This document shows positions 12,746 through 23,545 of a stretch of 64,000 nucleotides of DNA, piece after piece. The DNA comes from Saccharum officinarum (taxonomy: Eukaryota; Streptophyta; Magnoliopsida; Poales; Poaceae). A model generated the notes under the pieces. That model was not told the origin of the DNA. It ran no database searches and worked only from the letters and a program-made list of their open reading frames with translations. The translations under genes and the position numbers were made by a program. The number at the start of each line of letters is the position of its first letter. Positions within the stretch are counted from its first letter, which is position 1. The DNA is taken from assembly GCA_020631735.1 (NCBI GenBank), contig CM036221.1, positions 15,791,381-15,855,380 on the forward strand. The letters run 5' to 3'.

Positions 12746-12895
12746 TGGGGCCTGATCTCTGGTGACTGAAGCCCAAAGCTGACGGATATCATACTCAGGG
12801 AAAGCAGTAGTCGTATCTGATATCTCAGCTCAGATCTCTGCTGGTAGCTGAATGGATGATCTAATAATAAAGCAGATCCAGTGTGCATAGGGCAG

Positions 12896-13447
12896 CTACC
12901 GATTACCCTTGAAGCCCTCAGCTATGGTGTCCTCCATCTCACTAAGTATGAGATCCCAAATGTCAAACTGAGTCTGTGAGAGGAGGTGGTGAACAACCCA
13001 TAGCTGCATCCGAGTCAGTCCCTCTCTGTAGCCGAGTCTGGGAAGTAGAGTGCGTCTGACTATGGCATCCAGAACTCTGGCAAGAGGTGTCAAGCTGGCA
13101 GGCGTGCGACGAGACCCTTCGCCAAAAGGCTCACGGAAGCAGGGTCGAACCAAGTCTGTAGGTGGCACTGCACCGCCGTGAGGGCGTCTCGGTGGAGGAG
13201 TCTGACCAAAGCACAGCTGATGTATCTTCGTGTTGGAAGCTGGGAGTTTGAGAATCTCCCGCACTCTGGTGCTGTAGGGACGGTGATCGCGGCCTCGGAA
13301 TGCAAAGTGAATGAAATCATGGGCAGGATCAATCCATAGTGAAGCATAGAACTCTCTGACCCATGTGCCGCAGTATGCACCTGTCCGTCCAAGAAGATCT
13401 GACAAGCCTGGCAGAAAGGACAGGTGCGGACGTAGCTGCTCTCCCAC
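12896..13447 (-). pseudogene. Sirevirus additional region, plant-transposon-protein-like segment
   Basis: A 183-residue frame between the other two pieces of the extra region. It contains the block WVREFYASLWIDP, then an HFAFRGR block and an ILKLP block. This order (V-R-E-F-Y-A, an R-G-+ strand, then a hydrophobic L-x-L-P helix) resembles the 'putative plant transposon protein' domain found in Athila-type and other plant retroelement extra ORFs; that assignment is from memory and needs a profile search. With the pieces at 13609-14175 and 11666-12745 it probably formed one frame of about 830 codons, now broken by a frameshift and several stops. Confidence 0.55.
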
Positions 13448-13608
13448 AACCTCAACTAGTGACTCAAGTCGACAGACCCTTTATGGTCGGAAAGCAATAC
13501 CGCTGTCAACTAGAGCCCTGTAGAAATCCTCCTGAAGTGGGGTATAGAACCCTTCTGAAGCTCTGGGATCCCTCACAGGTTGAAACCACCGACTAACCTC
13601 CACGAACC

Positions 13609-14175
13609 TCAACCCTGCACCTGACGTGCTGTAGCACCCCTCAAGTCAAAGTGCTCGACCGGGGGTGAACCTCTAGCTCTGGGAGGAGGACGTGCTCCAC
13701 GTCGCTGGCCCTCTGGCCTAGGAGACACCTGAGTACGGGCGCGTGTGGAGCGGCGACGTACTGGAGACTGAGCTGGCTGCTCCTCTGTATCTGCTGTAGC
13801 CTCTGGAGCCTCTGTGGCCTCTGTGGGTGGATCAACTGACATATCCTCTGCAGCTCTAGTATCCTCAGTGCCCTCAGTGGCCTCTGTGCCGAGCTGTCGA
13901 CCTTCAAGATGAAAGCGACGCTCGCCTATGCGTATGCCACTGCTCCTGCCACCTCTCTCTGCCTGCTCTGCTGCATCTGCCACAGCCTGAGCAATCTCTG
14001 CCTCTGTAAGTGTCTTCTTCTTCTTTCTGGCCATGACCTTGATACGCTTTCCACGTGCAATTTCAGACCGACGAGGAGGACTGTCGTCCCCGTCACCAGG
14101 AGCACCACCAGCGTTCTTGCAACGCACCATGTTGAACAACTGACTGAAAGCCTCTGAAAGATGGTGAACTGTCAC
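13609..14175 (-). pseudogene. Sirevirus additional region, N-terminal basic segment
   Basis: A 188-residue frame opening the extra region. It has a Lys/Arg cluster (KRIKVMARKKKK at about residues 44-55), which looks like a nuclear-localisation or nucleic-acid-binding stretch, then an Ala/Glu-rich helix, an acidic Thr/Glu/Ala tract and a second Arg-rich tract. It is in a different frame from the next piece downstream, so a frameshift separates them. I recognise no enzyme motif. Confidence 0.5.
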
Positions 14176-14575
14176 TCGAGAGGCTTGGCCTCAATCCGTA
14201 TCCGCAGGCTTGGCCTCGGATTTAGCAAACTGATCTCACCCTGACACACGACAGACTCGCTGCAAAGACGGAATAGAGAGATCTACTAAAAACACATATA
14301 TAACTAAAAGGTACGAATCCTAGAGATAGCAAGCATATGAGATACGATATGAATCGAAACGTGAAGCTACCTCGGATCGACGAGATGACTGACAGGGTGA
14401 GGTGACCTAGATTGCGAGATTCCCGAAATCGCCGAACGAGCTCTGATTTGCTGAAATAAGGTATAATTAGGATTGAAAAGAAACAGTTACGGCAAACCCT
14501 AGCAAGGAGGTCAAGGTGACGCGAAACAACCTCGCAAAGAAGACGACGCGCGACGAATCTCGTCGACGAACGACG

Positions 14576-14598
14576 AACCCTAGGGTTAGGGTTAGGGT
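14576..14598. repeat. short telomere-like tract
   Basis: AACCCTAGGGTTAGGGTTAG and following bases: one CCCTA unit abutting two to three TTAGGG units, within the Sirevirus spacer between pol and the extra region. It is too short to be a telomere remnant and may act as a telo-box-like motif. Confidence 0.6.
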
Positions 14599-14967
14599 GA
14601 ATCGACGAAAATTGATTGGAGGCGAGGACGAGTCGGTCCACCGTCGGAGGAGAGGCTGTCTGCAGGAACTTGGCTCACCGGCGGAGATCCACGGACGGCG
14701 GTGGCGCGGCGGTGGCGCAAGGGCGGTGGCGGCGCGGCTGCGAGCGAAGGCCGGCGCGGGCAGGAGATGCGCAAGGGCAGCTGACGCGCGCGCGGGTGAG
14801 AGCCGGGCGAGGAAGACGGCGCAAGAGCGGCGGCTCACCGGCGGCAGGCGGTGCGGCAGTGGCGCGTGCAAGCGGCAAGGGCGGCGGCGGCGCGAAGAGC
14901 TCGGGCGGATGAGAAGGTACGGCCGAAAACGAACCGTTTTATGAAGGGTTAGATCCGCTCGACACGT

Positions 14968-15310
14968 GATGACCGGACGCGGTGGTCGATATGACCGGAC
15001 GCGGTGGTGCAGCGTCCGGTCACACTCCAGTAAGCTCCTGGAGTGACCTGACGCGTCCGGTGCGGACTGACCGGACGCGGTCAGAGTCCGGTCGTTGGGA
15101 GATCGGGAATTTATCGCGAATGATCGGACGCAGTGGTGGTAACCGGGACCGGACACGGTGGTCAACAGAGGCGCGTCCGGTGCAGCGTCCGATCACTAGA
15201 TCTGGAGTTGGTCTTCTGGATGTCCGGACGCGCTGGTGGACGCCGGGACCGGACGCGGTGGTGAAGCAACACTGCGTCCGGTGCAGCGTCCGGTCCAGCG
15301 TCCGGTCACT
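14968..15310. repeat. internal array of GGACCGGACGCGGTGGT-type repeats
   Basis: A second cluster of CCGGACGCG / GCGTCCGGT half-sites, related to the LTR palindrome but mostly with a GCGGTGGT arm. It lies in the spacer between pol and the additional coding region, not in the LTR. Confidence 0.8.
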
Positions 15311-15801
15311 GATCTTCGCCCTTCTTCGTTCCGAGCTACGACGCGACTTCTCCCAATCAGGTTCCAATTCAAGAAGACACAAATAAACACCAATTGGAAC
15401 ATGATATGAGTGACCTCACTCAAACCCTCAAATTTTTAATATAGATTGCCTTAGGCCAGTATTATTTTTAAGAAAATAGGCAATAAACACCCAAGGAGCA
15501 ACGTATGGCCATGCAATAGAGTTTTTGAACCTTTAGGAGCGTCAAAATGCTCTCTCTATTCATGAACGAACACAGAGGTTGCTCAAAGCTTAACCGAAAA
15601 GAAACGACAAGGACAACAACCATGCATATGCAATGCAATACATGAAGGTAAAACTAGAATGCTTGTCAAGTTTGATCCACGGTTAGGCTTTTTCACTCCT
15701 CCAAAGAAGGGTTATCGTAACCGTGTTAGCCAAGCCCTAAAAACAATGCGATAAAATAAACATGGCATATTATACAATGCAATGCAAGAGACAACACACG
15801 C

Positions 15802-18800
15802 TCATTTTTTAAAGTTGCTAGAATCAAGCACATTGAGTTCACTTCTTAACCTACAAAAGGTTGCCTCATCCAAAGGTTTAGTGAAGATATCCGCTAATTG
15901 ATTTTCACTTCTTACACCTTCTAGTGATATGTCATTTTTAGCAACGTGATCTCTTAGAAAGTGATGGCGGATATCAATGTGCTTGGTGCGAGAGTGTTGT
16001 ACCGGATTGTTAGCAATTTTAACGGCACTTTCATTATCACATAAAAGTGGCACCTTTTCAAGAACAATTCCATAGTCTAGGAGGGTTTGCTTCATATATA
16101 AGATTTGTGCACAACAAGCCCCCGCGGCAATGTATTCCGCCTCGGCGGTGGACAAAGCCACACTATTTTGCTTTTTAGATGACCAAGATACTAAAGATCT
16201 TCCAAGCAAATGGCACCCTCCGGATGTGCTTTTTCTATCAATTTTGCAACCGGCATAGTCCGAATCAGAATAGCCAACTAGTTGGAATCTAGCTCCTTTG
16301 GGATACCAAAGACCAATGCTTGGGGTGAGCTTAAGATATCTTAGGATTCTTTTTACGGCACTTAGGTGAGGTTCTTTAGGGCACGCTTGAAAGCGAGCAC
16401 ACATGCACACACTAAACATGATATCGGGCCTAGATGCGGTAAGGTACAACAAGCTACCAATCATAGAACGGTAGAGAGTTTGATCAACCGGTTTACCTCC
16501 CTCATCTAGGTCGAGATGTCCATTTGATGGCATTGGGGTCTTGATTGGTTTGCATTCTTCCATCTTGAATCTTTTGAGAAGATCCTTGGTATACTTTTCT
16601 TGAGAGATGAAAATCCCTTCTCTCATTTGCTTTACTTGAAATCCAAGGAAGAATGTGAGCTCACCAATCATTGACATCTCGAATTCCTTCGACATCAATT
16701 CACCAAATTCCTTGCAATAATCTTCATTTGTTGATCCGAAGATGATATCATCAACATATACTTGACAAATGAAGATCTCCCCATTAAACTTCTTGGTGAA
16801 TAGTGTGGTGTCGACCTTCCCAATGGTGAAGCCCTTCTCAATGAGGAAGTCCCGGAGGCGTTCATACCACGCTCTAGGGGCTTGCTTGAGCCCATATAAC
16901 GCCTTGGACAACCTATAAACATGATTAGGATATCTAGGGTCTTCAAACCCGGGAGGTTGATTAACATAGACTAGTTCATTTATAAAGCCATTTAAGAATG
17001 CACTTTTCACATCCATTTGATATAGTTTCATATCATGATGTGATGCATATGCAAGGAGGATACGAATGGCTTCAAGTCTTGCAACGGGTGCAAAGGTCTC
17101 TCCAAAATCAAGACCTTCAACTTGAGAGAACCCCTTTGCAACTAGTCTTGCCTTGTTCCTCACCACTATGCCTTGGTCATCTTGCTTGTTTTGGAACACC
17201 CACTTGGTTCCAATGACTCTTGCACCTTTAGGATGCTCTTCAAGTGTCCATACTTGATTGCGGGTGAAGTTGTTCAATTCTTCATGCATTGCATTCACCC
17301 AATCCGGATCTTGAAGAGCTTCTTCTACATTCTTAGGTTCAACGCAAGAGACAAAAGAGTGATGTTCAACAAAAGAAGCTAGCTTTTGGGATCGAGTCAT
17401 TACTCCCTTTGTAGGGCTCCCTATGATGAGATCTTGTGGATGTGCTTGAAGTAGTGGTGAGTTTCTTCTATCAACCACTTGAGGAGGTGGATGGGGAGCA
17501 TCAACATCTTGAGTTTGTGCCTCGGCTTGTTCATGAGAGACATAAGTGTCTTCATTTTCAACTCTCTCATTCTGGTCATCATCTTGAGGCACACGTGATG
17601 AAGATGGTGGATCAACAATTTGTACATCATCACCATCATCTTTTGGCTTGATGTCTCCCACCGGCATGTTCTTCATGGCCTCCCTCAAGGGTTCATCACC
17701 TACATCATCACAATTCTCAATTGCTCCTTGGGAGCCGTTAGATTCATCAAATTCCACATCATATGTTTCTTCAACCAAACCGGTGGCATGGTTAAATACT
17801 CTATATGCTTTGGACTTTGATGAATAACCAACAAGAAAACCAATATCACAATGTCTTTGAAACTTCCCTAGGTGTTGACGCTTCTTGTAGATGTAACATT
17901 TGCAACCAAACACCCGGAAGAAAGAGACGTCCGGTTTCTTCCCATTAAGCAACTCATAGGGGGTCTTGCCAAGAAACTTTTGTAGGAAGAGGCGATTTGA
18001 AGCATAGCATGTGGTGTTGATTGCCTTAGCCCACAACTTCTCCGGAGTGTTGTACTCATCTAGCATTGTTCTTGCAAGGGTGATTAATGTTCGGTTCTTT
18101 CTCTCAACTACACCATTTTGTTGAGGAGTGTAGGTTGAAGAGACCTCATGCTTGATTCCAATTTCATCACAATAAGCTTCAATGTTGGTGTTGTCAAACT
18201 CTTTCCCATTGTCACTTCTAATCTTCTTTATCTTGACTTCAAATTCATTTTGAGCTCTCTTTGCAAACTTCTTGAAGCAATTTGCCACTTCGGATTTGTC
18301 ATGAAGGAAGAAAGTCCAAGTATACCTTGAGTAGTCATCCACTATCACAAGACAATAGAGATTACCACCCAAGCTCTTGTATGTTGTAGGCCCAAACAAA
18401 TCCATGTGTAGAAGTTCTAGCACTCTTGAAGTTGACATGAAAGCTTTGGTTGGATGAGTGTTTGCAACTTGTTTGCCCGCTTGACATGCACTACAAGGTT
18501 TGTCCTTTTCAAACTTCACATCCTTCAATCCTCTCACTAGTTCTTTCTTCAATAGCTTGTTGAGAGTGTTCATTCCAACATGAGCAAGCCTCCTATGCCA
18601 AAGCCAACCAAGTGAGGTCTTGGTGAACAAACATGTCATCAAATTTGCATCTTCGGAGGTGAAGTCAACAAGATAAAGATTATTGTATCTAAAGCCTTTG
18701 AATATCACTTGCTTGTCATCTATCTTTGAAACTTCCACTTCATTTGGTGTGAACAAGCATTGGAAGCCAAGGTCACAAAGTTGCCCAACGGATAACAAGT

Positions 18801-19026
18801 TGAAACTCAATGAAGCAACATAGAGCACATTTGAGAGTGAGTGATCATGTGATATTGCAATCTTGCCTATACCCTTGACTTTGCTCTTTGAATTATCCCC
18901 AAATGTGATCTTCTCTTGACATATTCCATTCTCTTCAATGGTGGTGAACATACGAGGATCACCGGTCATATGTTGAGTGCAACCTCTATCAATAACCCAA
19001 TGAGATCCACCGGTCTTGTAGTTCAC
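15802..19026 (-). CDS. pol: Sirevirus pol polyprotein (protease, integrase, RT, RNase H)
   Basis: One open frame of 1074 codons in copia order. The protease core is at the start (residues ~9-25), but the usual D-S/T-G triad reads DRGC, so the catalytic motif is altered. Integrase follows: HHCC zinc region (residues ~140-185), core domain with Asp at MDLFG, Asp at RSDNG and Glu at VVERK, all present. RT occupies ~600-850 with the YVDD box. RNase H is C-terminal, with GYSDSDYAG and STAEAEY motifs. The frame as given opens with GTG directly after an in-frame TAG and lies in a different frame from gag, whose stop is only 15 bases upstream, so gag-pol expression is disrupted unless frameshifting occurs. 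Apart from protease the catalytic residues are intact. Confidence 0.93.
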   Translation of the reverse strand: MNYKTGGSHWVIDRGCTQHMTGDPRMFTTIEENGICQEKITFGDNSKSKVKGIGKIAISHDHSLSNVLYVASLSFNLLSVGQLCDLGFQCLFTPNEVEVSKIDDKQVIFKGFRYNNLYLVDFTSEDANLMTCLFTKTSLGWLWHRRLAHVGMNTLNKLLKKELVRGLKDVKFEKDKPCSACQAGKQVANTHPTKAFMSTSRVLELLHMDLFGPTTYKSLGGNLYCLVIVDDYSRYTWTFFLHDKSEVANCFKKFAKRAQNEFEVKIKKIRSDNGKEFDNTNIEAYCDEIGIKHEVSSTYTPQQNGVVERKNRTLITLARTMLDEYNTPEKLWAKAINTTCYASNRLFLQKFLGKTPYELLNGKKPDVSFFRVFGCKCYIYKKRQHLGKFQRHCDIGFLVGYSSKSKAYRVFNHATGLVEETYDVEFDESNGSQGAIENCDDVGDEPLREAMKNMPVGDIKPKDDGDDVQIVDPPSSSRVPQDDDQNERVENEDTYVSHEQAEAQTQDVDAPHPPPQVVDRRNSPLLQAHPQDLIIGSPTKGVMTRSQKLASFVEHHSFVSCVEPKNVEEALQDPDWVNAMHEELNNFTRNQVWTLEEHPKGARVIGTKWVFQNKQDDQGIVVRNKARLVAKGFSQVEGLDFGETFAPVARLEAIRILLAYASHHDMKLYQMDVKSAFLNGFINELVYVNQPPGFEDPRYPNHVYRLSKALYGLKQAPRAWYERLRDFLIEKGFTIGKVDTTLFTKKFNGEIFICQVYVDDIIFGSTNEDYCKEFGELMSKEFEMSMIGELTFFLGFQVKQMREGIFISQEKYTKDLLKRFKMEECKPIKTPMPSNGHLDLDEGGKPVDQTLYRSMIGSLLYLTASRPDIMFSVCMCARFQACPKEPHLSAVKRILRYLKLTPSIGLWYPKGARFQLVGYSDSDYAGCKIDRKSTSGGCHLLGRSLVSWSSKKQNSVALSTAEAEYIAAGACCAQILYMKQTLLDYGIVLEKVPLLCDNESAVKIANNPVQHSRTKHIDIRHHFLRDHVAKNDISLEGVRSENQLADIFTKPLDEATFCRLRSELNVLDSSNFKK

Positions 19027-19040
19027 CTACACACAAGAGA

Positions 19041-21383
19041 TCAAGCTTTTTGTTTAGGGACCCAAACTTGAGAGGGGCCCTTGACTTTATCCACTAGTGA
19101 CTTGGCAACCCATATTTTCTTTGGCCTATTCTTGTTTGGGGGACCCAAAAACATGACTTTCATCTTTCCATTTGAATCTTTTCTTAGCATATAATGAGCA
19201 TTGAAAGCGAAAGGTCTAGCATGCTTGGGCAAGGGTTGTGGTGGTGGAGTTTTGCATTCATGAGCAAAATGACCTTCTTGACCACACTCAACACATCTCT
19301 TTGGCTTGGGCTTTGACTTGCTTTGTTGTTGTTGAGCTTTTGCTTTCTTCTCTTGATTTGCCAAGTACCCAATACCACTTCTATCCATCTTCATTACGGT
19401 GTTCATGAGGAGCTCACTTTGCAAATGTTGGCCTCTTGTGAACTTGCTTAGGCCGGTCTTGAGATGCTCTTTTTCTTGCTTGAGCTTTTTGTTTTCTTCA
19501 ATGAGTGACTCATTTGTTGGTTGCTTCTCAAGAGCCATCAAACCTTTTAGCTTCTTGTTCTCATTTGCAAGCTTCTCATTCTCACTCTTAATCTTGGCAT
19601 AATCATCATGGTTGCTTGACTCAACCACACTCTTGCCTTTGCTACTAGAACCTTGCTCAATGCTTTCAATGATCAAGTCATCACATGATGTAGCTATATC
19701 ACACTTAACAACATGGTTAGTAGCATCATGTGTCTCAAGAGCAAGTTCATTAGCAACCACAAGACTATCATAGTCAATTTTTAATGTGGTGTATTTGTCC
19801 TTTAGAGAATTATGTCTAGTGATGAGCTCATCATGCTTCTTCTCAAGTTTATCATGTTGATCTTTAAGCTCTTTATTAGAGGTTTTGAGCTCCTTGAGAG
19901 TGGAAGACATCACTTCATTTTGAACTCTAAGCTCACCACTAGTCTTTTGAATATTTTCAAGCTTGGATGAGAGTGATTCATTTTCATTTTGAAGATCATC
20001 ATTTTCACTTCTAGTCCTTCTTATGATTTTAGTGTATTTGTTTAGCAATTTTACAAGTTCATCATAAGAAGGTGAGTCATATTCATCATCACTATCACTA
20101 TCATCATCATCATCACTATCATGGTTTTGTACCTTTCGTTCACCCTTGGCCATAAGGCATAGGTGAGTAGTGGACGATGATGGTGAAGGAGGCGGTGAAG
20201 GTGGTGATGAAGATGTTGGTGAAGATGATGGCCCCATCACAAATGCGGCAACCTTCTCTTTTTCATCATCGCTCTCATCTTCGGAGGACTCACAAGATGA
20301 TTCAATGTCGGTGAGCCAATCACCAACAATGTATGCCTTTCCTCCCTTCTTCTTCTTGTGGAACTCCTTCTTACCATCCTTCTTCTTGTATGGCTTGTTT
20401 TTCTTCTTCTCTTCTTCTTCATCACTTGAATCATTTTTCTTGCCCTTGTTCTTGTTCTTGTACTTGTCTTTTGGTGGTCTAGGGCATTGATGAGCTAAGT
20501 GGCCAAGTTCACCACAATTGTAGCAATCCATCTCCGAGATTGGCTTTCTCTTGCTACTTGTGAAGAATTTCTTCTTGCCATCGAACTTGATGCCACTCTT
20601 GTTGAGCTTCTTTAGCATCTTGGTGGTCTTTCTCACCATGAGTGCAAGTGATTCATCATCAACATCACTTTCACTTGAGCTTTCTTGCACCATCATGGCT
20701 TGGCCCTTCTTCTTCTTCTTGTCATGACTAGCTTTGAAGGCCAAGTCTTTCTTCTTGGAAGATGATGAGCCCTCTTCCGGAGTGATATGCATGTACATCT
20801 CATGAGCATTGATTATCCCTAATACTTGAGTCGGTGTTGCGGTGGAAAGATCACTTTGGTGAAGCACGGTGACAATGTGACCATACTTCTCAACGGGAAG
20901 CACACTCAAGATCTTCCTTGCAACATCTGATTGGCTCATTTTGGTGAGCCCAAGAGCATTGAGGTTCTCTACAAGAACATTCAAGCGAGTGTACATGTCA
21001 TTAGCACTTTCTTTGGGAAGCATCTCAAAAGAATTAATTTTCTTTAAAGCTATGTGATAGCGTTCCTCACGCTCACTCTTGGTTCCCTCATGGAGAACAC
21101 AAAGATTTTCCCACAATTCATGAGCGTTCTTTGCATTACGCACGCGATTGAAGATATCTTTGCCTAAGCCCCGGTAGAGTGCATTTTTGGTCTTTGCATT
21201 CCACCGGTCGTACTTCTCCTCGTCACCACTTGGGTTAGCGGGATCCCTTATGGGGGGAAGCCCTTCGGTTGCGGCTCTAAGGCACCCAACATCTATGGCT
21301 TCGAGGTACGCCTCCATACGAATTTTCCAATATGGAAAATCGTCTCCCTCAAAAGTGGGAGGTGGTCCTTCCCCATTAGACAT
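19041..21383 (-). CDS. gag: Sirevirus Gag, large form with two CCHC zinc knuckles
   Basis: 780 codons, far longer than typical copia Gag. The N-terminal ~200 residues fit the UBN2/copia-type Gag domain (blocks WKIRMEAYL, LWENLCVLHEG, YTRLNVLVENLNALG). A first CCHC knuckle, CYNCGELGHLAHQC, is at about residue 284, followed by Lys/Asp/Glu-rich tracts. Residues ~440-640 are a long predicted coiled coil. A second knuckle, CVECGQEGHFAHEC, is at about residue 696. Gag forms the cytoplasmic particle and binds the genomic RNA through the knuckles. The start lies about 54 bp downstream of the 5' LTR. The frame is intact and ends at 19041, just before pol. Acidic tracts are encoded by TCA/CAT-rich microsatellite-like DNA near 20090-20130. 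Confidence 0.93.
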   Translation of the reverse strand: MSNGEGPPPTFEGDDFPYWKIRMEAYLEAIDVGCLRAATEGLPPIRDPANPSGDEEKYDRWNAKTKNALYRGLGKDIFNRVRNAKNAHELWENLCVLHEGTKSEREERYHIALKKINSFEMLPKESANDMYTRLNVLVENLNALGLTKMSQSDVARKILSVLPVEKYGHIVTVLHQSDLSTATPTQVLGIINAHEMYMHITPEEGSSSSKKKDLAFKASHDKKKKKGQAMMVQESSSESDVDDESLALMVRKTTKMLKKLNKSGIKFDGKKKFFTSSKRKPISEMDCYNCGELGHLAHQCPRPPKDKYKNKNKGKKNDSSDEEEEKKKNKPYKKKDGKKEFHKKKKGGKAYIVGDWLTDIESSCESSEDESDDEKEKVAAFVMGPSSSPTSSSPPSPPPSPSSSTTHLCLMAKGERKVQNHDSDDDDDSDSDDEYDSPSYDELVKLLNKYTKIIRRTRSENDDLQNENESLSSKLENIQKTSGELRVQNEVMSSTLKELKTSNKELKDQHDKLEKKHDELITRHNSLKDKYTTLKIDYDSLVVANELALETHDATNHVVKCDIATSCDDLIIESIEQGSSSKGKSVVESSNHDDYAKIKSENEKLANENKKLKGLMALEKQPTNESLIEENKKLKQEKEHLKTGLSKFTRGQHLQSELLMNTVMKMDRSGIGYLANQEKKAKAQQQQSKSKPKPKRCVECGQEGHFAHECKTPPPQPLPKHARPFAFNAHYMLRKDSNGKMKVMFLGPPNKNRPKKIWVAKSLVDKVKGPSQVWVPKQKA

Positions 21384-21421
21384 CTTGCTCTAGGCGGTAA
21401 AGCCTAAAAATAGAGCAACAC

Positions 21422-21434
21422 GGCTCCGATACCA
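21422..21434 (-). other. Sirevirus primer-binding site (initiator tRNA-Met)
   Basis: On the minus strand the sequence reads TGGTATCGGAGCC, two bases downstream of the 5' LTR, complementary to the 3' end of initiator tRNA-Met with one departure from the common TGGTATCAGAGC. Confidence 0.9.
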
Positions 21435-22146
21435 ATTGAAAGGATCAAGATGCCCAAGAGGGGGGGTGAATTGGGCTTTTCTAAAAAATTAAATGCAAGA
21501 AATAAATCCTACAAGCCGGAATTCACCCCTAGTGTCTACTTGTGTTCCTAGAGAGTCTACCGATACAAAGTTTTGCACCCTAGTTTCCAAACCTAGTCTA
21601 GCATGGCAAATCTAGGAATGTAAACAAGCAATGAAAGGAAATACGAGAATGTAAATGCTTGAAAATAAAGGGGCAAGGAACACGGCGATGTTTTTCCGAG
21701 GTATCGGAGAGTCGCCACTCCCCACTAGTCCTCGTTGGAGCACCCGCGCAAGGGTGTAGCTCCCCCTTGATCCGCGCAAGGATCAAGTGCTCTCTACGGG
21801 TTGATTCTTTGACACTCCGTCGCGGTGAATCACCCACAACCGCTCACAAGATGAGTTGGGTCATCCACAAGCTCCGCCGGATGATCACCGAACTCCCAAT
21901 CACCACCAAACCGTCTAGGTGATGGCGATCACCAAGAGTAACAAGCTAGAACTCTCACTTGACCACTACGAGCCCAAATGAGAAAGTGGATGCACACTTG
22001 CTACTCTCTAATCGCTAGTGAGGAACTCTCAAGCTTTGATTCTCAAATCTCTATCCTCACTAGTGCTCTTGCACTCCCTTGCACTCCAAAGGTGTTTATC
22101 AGCTGATCAAATGAGCAAGAGACCTCTAAAAGAGGTGGTGGGGATG

Positions 22147-22154
22147 TATTTATA
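22147..22154 (-). promoter_or_regulatory. TATA box of the Sirevirus 5' LTR
   Basis: TATAAATA on the minus strand, about 710 bp before the 3' end of the LTR in element orientation and downstream of the palindromic array, as expected for U3 followed by R/U5. Confidence 0.6.
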
Positions 22155-22206
22155 CACCCCACAAACAAAACGAACCGTTACCTGTTGACTCAGCAAAACA
22201 CGAGCT

Positions 22207-22596
22207 GACCGGACGCGCCGGTTGAACTGACCGGACGCGCCGGTCACTCGTAACGGTCGAAAACCGAAAAACAACTGAGTGACCGGACGCGCCGGTCAGG
22301 GATGACCGGACGCGCCCGATCGTGCAGGGAGCAAACTGTACTCGCACCGGACACGCGACCGCGTCCGATCGGTGATGACCGGACGCGTCTGGTCGTCTCT
22401 GGACCTTACTGGACTGTGACCGGACGCGCCGATCACACCCAGGTCACGTCCGATCGGGTGTTTCCCTCAAGTGACACGTGTTGACTTCTGACCACCGCGT
22501 CCGGTCCTCGCGAGGACCGCGTTCGGTGTTCAGAGCTGAAACCCTAGCCGCGGAACTGTACTGACCGGACGCGTCCGGTCATGCCGAGGACCGCGT
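22207..22596. repeat. palindromic array in Sirevirus 5' LTR
   Basis: Counterpart of 10376-10765. One full palindrome is at 22563-22580. The copy equivalent to 10546-10563 has lost symmetry by a C-to-T change (GCGTCTGGTC). Confidence 0.85.
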
Positions 22597-23049
22597 CCGG
22601 TCATGGGAAAACGACCCGAAACTCTCCGAAACGCGTCACAACTTGAACCAAGTTGTTTCCAACTGAACTTTGAGCTATTCTAGAGCTGCCTAGCGCCAAG
22701 TTTAACAAGTGTGCACCACACCTAAACATAGGACTCGCCTAGGTCAAGCTACCCGCTCATGCCCCCCTTAATAGTATGGCCAAAAGAGAAAAGCGAAGAT
22801 CCTAACGACTATTCCAAATGTCTCTCAACACCTCGACATCCGGAACTAACCGTCCTTAATCTTGACGTCACTCTTTTGAAAACCAAAACGATTTCCATCA
22901 AGGGACATGAATACCATGGTGCCCAAAGCAGTTAAAACCTCCATGACCTAACTTACCAAAGTTTCTGCAAAACACACGTTAGTCATGGTAATAAAGCGTT
23001 GTCATCAATTGCCGAAACCAAACCTCGGGGCCTAGATGCTTTCAATGAG

Positions 23050-23231
23050 GAACGGGTGGGTGATGCCAATGCCACGGTGCATGATAAATTGAAAAGAGGT
23101 AGTTGGGATGGATATAAGATGGATAAGATTTAGAAGGATATAGAGCTCAAATGACTTATAGTTTTTGAAATGCACTTGAAAATAATTTTTAACGCGAGTG
23201 ATTTTTGAATGTGAATTTTTGGGATGTTACA
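23050..23231 (-). repeat. outer gypsy 3' LTR, part 2
   Basis: It continues the 3' LTR after the Sirevirus and ends GGGATGTTACA, matching 40616-40795. The preceding ATGAG (23045-23049) is the duplicated target site. Confidence 0.92.
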
Positions 23232-23545
23232 AACCTACCCCACTTAAAATGAATCTCGTCCTCGAGATTCGCCTGGTTCCTAAATAGATGGGGAAACTCC
23301 TTTCTCAAGGCATCTTCTCTTTCCCAGGTTGCTTCTGCTTTAGTATGTCTACTCCACTGAACACGACAAATCCGAACGGTTGTCGTTCTTGTTTGCTTGG
23401 TGACTGTGTCTAATATTTTTATTGGCACTTCTTGAAACCTTAGATCATCTTGTAAATCAATAGTATCTGGTGATATTTGTTCCTCTGGCACCCTAAGACA
23501 TTTCTTCAATTGGGAGACATGGAATACATTGTGTATATCTGACAT
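23189..23545 (-). pseudogene. outer gypsy pol C-terminus: chromodomain-like segment
   Basis: A 118-residue frame starting in the end of the integrase tail (HNVFHVSQLKK) and continuing into a chromodomain-like block with an R-x-C-R-V-Q-W-S strand, EATWERE and a final FPHLF. This pattern is typical of the C-terminal chromodomain of Tekay/Del chromoviruses, which is thought to direct integration to modified chromatin. It is separated from the integrase frame by stops (near 23738 and 23590). The frame runs through the PPT and 43 bases into the 3' LTR. Confidence 0.8.
23232..23250 (-). other. outer gypsy polypurine tract
   Basis: The minus strand reads TTTTAAGTGGGGTAGGTT immediately before the LTR, preceded by GAATCTCGAGGACGAGATTC, a 20-bp imperfect hairpin-like block typical of plant gypsy elements at this position. 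The purine tract is also translated, because the last pol frame runs through it into the LTR. Confidence 0.85.

Larger units (their letters stand above)
9606..23044 (-). mobile_element. Ty1/copia Sirevirus (Maximus/SIRE type), 13.4 kb
   Basis: It is flanked by the 5-bp duplication ATGAG (9601-9605 and 23045-23049), which occurs once at the equivalent place in the intact outer LTR near 40609. Both LTRs are 1608 bp (9606-11213 and 21437-23044). Read on the minus strand the order is LTR, PBS, gag with two CCHC knuckles, pol in copia order (protease, integrase, RT, RNase H), a long spacer with palindromic repeats, an additional broken coding region, PPT, LTR. A large gag, a coding region beyond pol and LTR palindromes are Sirevirus traits. 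The LTRs show about 16 differences in 1608 bp. Confidence 0.95.
21437..23044 (-). repeat. Sirevirus 5' LTR
   Basis: 1608 bp, colinear with 9606-11213. I counted about 16 single-base differences between the two, every one a transition, and no indels. Confidence 0.95.

Noticed and set aside
20085..20130. TCA/CAT microsatellite as an independent repeat feature
   Set aside because: It encodes the acidic Asp/Ser tract of the Sirevirus Gag, so it is described with that gene.
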